Below, in pieces: positions 59,016 to 64,000 of a DNA stretch of 64,000 bases. The notes under the pieces are model-generated. The model was not told where the DNA came from. It ran no database searches and saw nothing but the letters and a program-made list of their open reading frames with translations. A program made the translations under genes and the position numbers. Source of the DNA: Monosporascus cannonballus (taxonomy: Eukaryota > Ascomycota > Sordariomycetes > Xylariales). The DNA is taken from assembly GCA_004154925.1 (NCBI GenBank), contig QJNS01000102.1, positions 124,001 through 188,000 of the forward strand. Direction: 5' to 3'. The first letter of the stretch is position 1, and every line of letters begins with the position of its first letter.

Positions 59016-62000
59016 TAAAACTTTTAGCAGGTTCTTAGATATTTTCGAATTTCGGGTACTTTTTTAATTAATTAGGTACTGGGTAAATGCGTTTTATTTT
59101 CGTATATCGAAAATTTTCTTCACTTCGTATACCGTATCGTCTTTTACTTCCACCTTATTTTGGATTATACGCGCCTTGATCGTATCTATCGTTAACTTAA
59201 ATAAAGAAATAAAAAAAACTAGATAAAATTTAACTTTTGGTAAATGTTTTAACCGGTAATTATTTGTGACGGCTTGGCGGTTTAACCAACTATTAAACCT
59301 TAAGTCGACGGGTTTATGTTGGCAGGAGTATCGTGGGAATCTAAGCAATAGATACAGTAACGTGTCACGTCTCTTAATACCTTGTTATTGCAAACGATTG
59401 GTATTGATAAGTGTTGCAAGCTGAAGCTATCTAGACTATGGAAATAATGAGCGTATATATCTTATTCCTGTTAGCTGGATCACCATCAGTGAATTGGTGA
59501 TCCGGCTCACTGGCTCACCACCAGTGAGTTGGTGATCCATCACGTGACCCGCCCCACCGCGCACTTGTGGTTGGATCATGACAGACCGTTTCTGGAGACC
59601 GTGGCTCGTTGGGCCATGACATTATTTTCTAAAGTTTTCTTAGCGATTTTATATAGACCGATATATTTGAAATCGAATTTTTTATCAGGTTTTTTTATTT
59701 GAATATTTTTGGTAACAAAGTAAACCATATTTTCATTTTCGAAAATTATTTCTTTTACCCGTTTTCGATTATAATACTTGCTTTTCTGATTTTATGCGAA
59801 TTCCAATTCTGTTTTTATTTTCTGATATAATTATTTAAGCTGTTTGAACGTAAAAATTATTTTAACGTTAATTAAATTATTGCTACGTACTTCTCTATAA
59901 ATTTCCAGAATAAAACCAAAATTTGCGTATATTAAAATTATTTTAATACTTTCGTAATAACCAATGTTAACAGCTAAATAAGCAATAAATATCTTTTTAA
60001 ACTAATTATTTTATTCGTAATTAATATAATACTCTAAATAAATTTCCAAAATGTGATTTATTCGTTTTATTCATTTATTTATTTATAATTTAAAACCGCG
60101 AGATAATTTATAATTTATGCCGATTTGTATTATAAGGCCTTGCTAAAATTTAAATATAAGCATTAATTATTTTTTTAAATTTATTTTTATTCGTGATTTA
60201 TGTATGTTGAAAATATGTCTAAAAATATATGCCATTTATTCGGCGTGTATATCCTTATTATATAGTAAAGAAATAAGAGACTTTTGTAAATCGATTAACG
60301 ATTACGAAAATGCTATCGTTATAAATTTCTATAACGGAGTTTTTTAATATAAGAAATTTAATAATAACGTCGAATAGAATTACATACTATAGTCGCTTTA
60401 CAACTAGTATTAACTATAATTCTTTATAAGACTTATATCGTCGTACTTTAGCCTTATTATAAAAGTCGCATTATTATAGTACTTTTTGAATTATTATTTT
60501 TATTTTAAAACAAGAATATATACATTAAAATCGTTTTAAGGTTTTATAAATCTCTATATATTCATATAACTAATAGTTATATATTTTTTGTGCCAAGTCC
60601 TCTTAGTATTTCTCTGGAATTTGTATTTTATTTAGTTTTTAGTCCTTTAGAAAACCGTCGTTATATTGCTGGACTTTTCGATATATATTAAAAGGTACTG
60701 CTCGAATTATCGCAATTGATCGCGGACGTAAATATTCTTTTATAATAATATCAAAAATTATATAGCTAATTTTAACTAATTTTTTTCAAAATCTGGTCGT
60801 CTGCTTAAAATATCGACTCTCCCATTTTCTGAACCCTTTTTATAAATAATAACGAAGTCAAAATTTGTTAATTCTTTTACATATTTTAATTATCGTCTTA
60901 TAAGTTCTCTAATCGTATTAAAACGGGTAAAACTTTTATAATCCGTATAAACCTTAGCCTAGTACAAATTTTCCTTTAGGAAATATCTAAATTCTCGGAA
61001 TACCATGATAATAGCCATAAATTCTTTAGCTGGAATCCCGTAATTAAGCTCGATTCCTTTTTAGTTATATAAAAAATATAATAGGATGCAATTTGCCTTA
61101 ATTATTACGTTATTCAATTATTACGCCTAATACGTAATTCGAAATATCGGTTTTTAACTTAACAAAACGTACTAAAACGTACATAATTAACATTAGCTCA
61201 CTAATAATTACATCCTTAATCTTTTAAAACTCTTTTTCTATTTTAGGCGTTTATTTAAATTCTTTTTGTCTTTTCGTAAAATTAATTAAAGGTAAAATTA
61301 TTTTACTAAAGTTCTGAATAAATTTTCTATAATAATTAGCGAATCCAAAAATACCTGCACATCCTTAACTGTAATTAACATCTACTATTTTATAATTACA
61401 CCGATCTTTTAAATCCATTCTAATATATCTTAAAATAATAATATATCCCAGATATTCCACTTCTTATATATGAAACTAACATTTTTCTGCGTTAACAAAC
61501 AACCTTACGTCCTATATACCTTAAAAAACTTTATAAACGGATTTTACATATATTTCTTCCGTCTCTAAGAAAATAAGAATGTTGTCGAAATAACAAATAA
61601 CGAAAATATCGAGGTATTTTCGTAATGTATAATGAACTATTTATTGAAAAGTTACTAATATATTTGTAAATCCTATTAATATAACGAAATACTTAAAAAA
61701 TACTTATTTTGTTTTAAAAATGATTTTTTGTTCGTATTTTCTTTTAATCCTAATAAGGTTATATTCATCTTTAAAATCAAATATTAAAACTATTTAGCTC
61801 CGTAAAATCGGGTTTTTATTGTAATAATCAAAAATAAGAATATTCGGTTTTTAACAGTAATATTGTTTAATTATAGATAATCAACTATAAATCGCAATTT
61901 TCCGTTTTTTATACGACAAATATTAGATATCCCGCTAATAACTTCAAAAGTCAAATGCATCACTTCCATAACCGATCTTTTAAATATTCTCTAAAAACAT

Positions 62001-63448
62001 GTAATTTATCTCCGCTAAAGTTGTAAATAAAATAAAATTTCGTCGAAAATTCTTTTTTAAAAAACTATCCTATAATCTTATTTACTATATTCTAATAACT
62101 TTTTATTAAACGTTGTCCTAAAAAATTACTTATATCGGTAATATTATAATAATATATTAATCAAATCTTGTAACTCTTAAAGCTGATATTCTAAATCGTT
62201 ATTTAATTACCTTAGTTTCGTTTTAATAATAATAACAATACGTTATATTTTTCTCTAATACCCATTTTCTTTTTTATATCTTATCCCTTTAAGTAATAAA
62301 ATATTTATCGTATCTTTATGCTTATATTCGTCGCTATCTTTAATCAAATATTAAGATCTCCGTTTCTTTGTTTTTTGCCTATTAACGAAATATAAGACAA
62401 ACCTTACCTGGCTAATTTTTTATCACTTAAACCTCCGTATTAGCGTATCTATAATAATCCTAAAATCATATCGTAATTCCTAAGTAAAACGATATCGAAA
62501 TTAATTATTTAATATCGTCCTTAAACAAAAATCTCGAAATAATCAATTTCGCGTATAATATTCTCGTTATTGTAAGCAAATTCCTAACTTTCGACATTTG
62601 TAAATTTATAATGTTATAACTTATATCTTTATAACAATCTAAACTTGTTAATAATATTTAATATAATATATTTTTCGCTTAAAGTTCCGTAATACATTAG
62701 TACGGTATACCAATACGTTTCGATTTGTATATTCAAAGTAATAAGATTATTAACTGTTTTTATTCTTACGTTTAAACCTTTTTTGAGAATTTTTTTAACT
62801 CCTTTAAGTCTTATTATATTACGGCTTTTTTACAAATAACCTTTTTCTTTTAAGTTTTATTCGAATTTGTTAAACCTTATTTATAATTTTATATATAACG
62901 TATTAAGCTATTATATTTATCCTTATTGTCGACATATTATATTTTCGAACTATATCAATTATTTTTAATTTTATTATATATTTTTTTCTTATTAAGTAAA
63001 ATTTTTTCTTATAGTTTTAACCACATCCTATTTTACGTCGTATTAAAAATCGTTCTAAAGCATGCTTTTAAACTAATACATCCCTTTTCCAACCATTCTT
63101 TTTCGTTAAAATTTATAATAAATACCAAGTGAAAATAAAAATCTATAAAGGTTTTTTTAATAATAAATTTCCATTATATGCTAAATCAACTTTTTTTTCG
63201 TTTAATAATCATATTATTCGTAATAACAAAAAAGGTCTTCTTACGGATATTACTTTCGGATCAGTTTTTTATTTCGGCCAGCTAACGAATATTATCTTCT
63301 TAAGCTATAAATCAAAAATATCGATACCATTATTTATCATTTTTATTATTTTCGGTTCGGTTCGAAAAATCAAACCCCTTATAATACATATGAATAATTC
63401 TTCCGTGTATATATTATTTTCATTTTTCGTAATCAAGGTATTTTCGTA
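58981..63448 (-). pseudogene. Element G pol and partial gag remnant
   Basis: Reads right to left: gag/pol junction about 62800-63448, protease about 62440-62740, RT about 61500-62000, RNase H about 60830-61200, integrase about 60160-60400 and chromodomain about 59020-59120. The integrase-chromodomain linker is interrupted by the H LTR. Homology with E (about 22690) stops abruptly at about 63448. The plus-strand frames at 62926-63479 are shadows. Confidence 0.72.
59265..59621 (-). mobile_element. Solo LTR H, 357 bp, nearly unmutated
   Basis: TGTGACGGC to GGCCATGACA with TTATT on both sides (59260-59264 and 59622-59626). A solo LTR is the usual product of recombination between the two LTRs of a full element. 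It keeps CACGTGAC, TATA-like sequence and GTTGCAAGCT (59413-59422). It has the highest GC of any LTR here and almost no RIP damage. A near-perfect hairpin GGATCACC (59477-59484) / GGTGATCC (59496-59503) lies in U3. Confidence 0.92.
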
Positions 63449-64000
63449 TAAGATAATGGACAGCTATGAGCTTGGGTAAAGTGATCTCCGACTAGTCACA
63501 GAGCGTATTCCAAGAAATAAGTGTATTAGGTTACTTTTATCTAGCCTTTTTTATTAGCTGCCAGATAATGGATTTATATTAGTAAGTAAATCGGTAATTA
63601 ATCGGTAGCTGGTCGGTTACCAGCCTTATCTTTATAAGGGCTATATTTCCATAATTATTTCCCCTTGCTAAATTGTTAGTTCTTAATAATAATATTATTA
63701 ATTTAATATAACGTATTTCGTAAATCTAATTACGTATACTTATCGATAATTTATTATTATATTATATTATAAATAGTTGCCGTAATAGTTAATCCGTATT
63801 ATATTACGTAATTAATTATGTTCCGCCGAATTTCTTATTATAATTTATTTTTAACTTTATTTTATTTACCTTTTTTTTTCCTTGTCGCGGTTATATTTTT
63901 ATTCTTTTTGCGTATGCGTTTTATTCGGTTTCCCGTTTTTCTTTATTTTTATTTCGCCTTTTTCGTTTGTTTTACGTATTATATCCGTTTGCCAAATTTC
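63449..64000. other. Unassigned sequence at the right end, probably another insertion
   Basis: From about 63449 the sequence no longer matches gag of the other elements. About 200 bp of more balanced composition (GATAATGGACAGCTATGAGC to about 63640) is followed by AT-rich DNA. It could be the terminal part of a further element whose start is RIP-altered (TATAAGATAATGG, perhaps from TGTAAGATAATGG). No partner end is in the window, so this cannot be tested here. Confidence 0.4.

Larger units (their letters stand above)
16766..64000 (-). mobile_element. Element G: oldest Ty3/Gypsy chromovirus of the nest, partial
   Basis: A minus-oriented LTR retrotransposon that inserted into host DNA next to the HET gene; everything else in the nest lies inside it. 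Its 3' LTR starts at TGTGACGGC (16766), is split by element C at 16837/58015, and ends at about 58358. Pol then runs leftward from about 63448 to 58981: protease about 62440-62740, RT with its LDD motif about 61580-61612, integrase core about 60200-60370, chromodomain about 59020-59120. A solo LTR (H) splits the integrase-chromodomain region. The 5' LTR and target duplication lie outside the window, and the homology to other copies stops at about 63448. Confidence 0.8.

Overview
The window looks like nuclear DNA of a filamentous ascomycete (Pezizomycotina). The evidence is a HET-domain gene, a fungal DHA2-type MFS pump, CT-rich 5' leaders, chromodomain-bearing Ty3/Gypsy retrotransposons, and heavy C-to-T/G-to-A decay of repeated DNA that leaves CpG but removes CpA/TpG, as in repeat-induced point mutation (RIP). 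I do not name a genus.

Positions 1-16765 are ordinary-composition, gene-poor host DNA. I support three intact genes: a 450-aa Pro/Gln-rich protein (3282-4634), a 153-aa single-pass membrane protein (6016-6477) and an MFS efflux transporter on the minus strand (9437-11188). There is one weaker small gene (13599-14075, minus). Three genes are dead: an alpha/beta-hydrolase (8140-9105), an unrecognised gene (12305-12919, minus) and a HET-ankyrin gene (15356-16707). A 436-bp hAT-like MITE with an exact 8-bp target duplication lies at 14603-15038.

Positions 16766-64000 are one AT-rich nest of LTR retrotransposons. I resolved it by eye using LTR pairs and 5-bp target-site duplications (TSDs). G (minus, from 16766, leaves the window) received C in its LTR (16838-58009, TSD CGTGG) and a solo LTR H in pol (59265-59621, TTATT). 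C received E (17623-31032, AATAA), A (32481-46726, ATTAA) and D (51017-57748, AAGGG). E received F in its right LTR (24040-30751, ATTAC). A received B in gag (33611-40899, TTTAT). Removing each insertion leaves elements of about 6.7-7.3 kb. This gives a relative insertion order up to four levels deep.

Each internal region has gag with a CCHC knuckle, then protease, reverse transcriptase, RNase H, integrase and a C-terminal chromodomain. All are riddled with stops and none can be active. Two features stand out. Every element also carries a second gene on the opposite strand, between the end of pol and the 3' LTR, with a Cys-rich N-terminus and a charged helical segment; its 3' end overlaps the pol 3' end. 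In addition, the base sequence just inside the 5' LTR is complementary to the predicted RNA start inside the LTR, which suggests Tf1/sushi-type self-priming.
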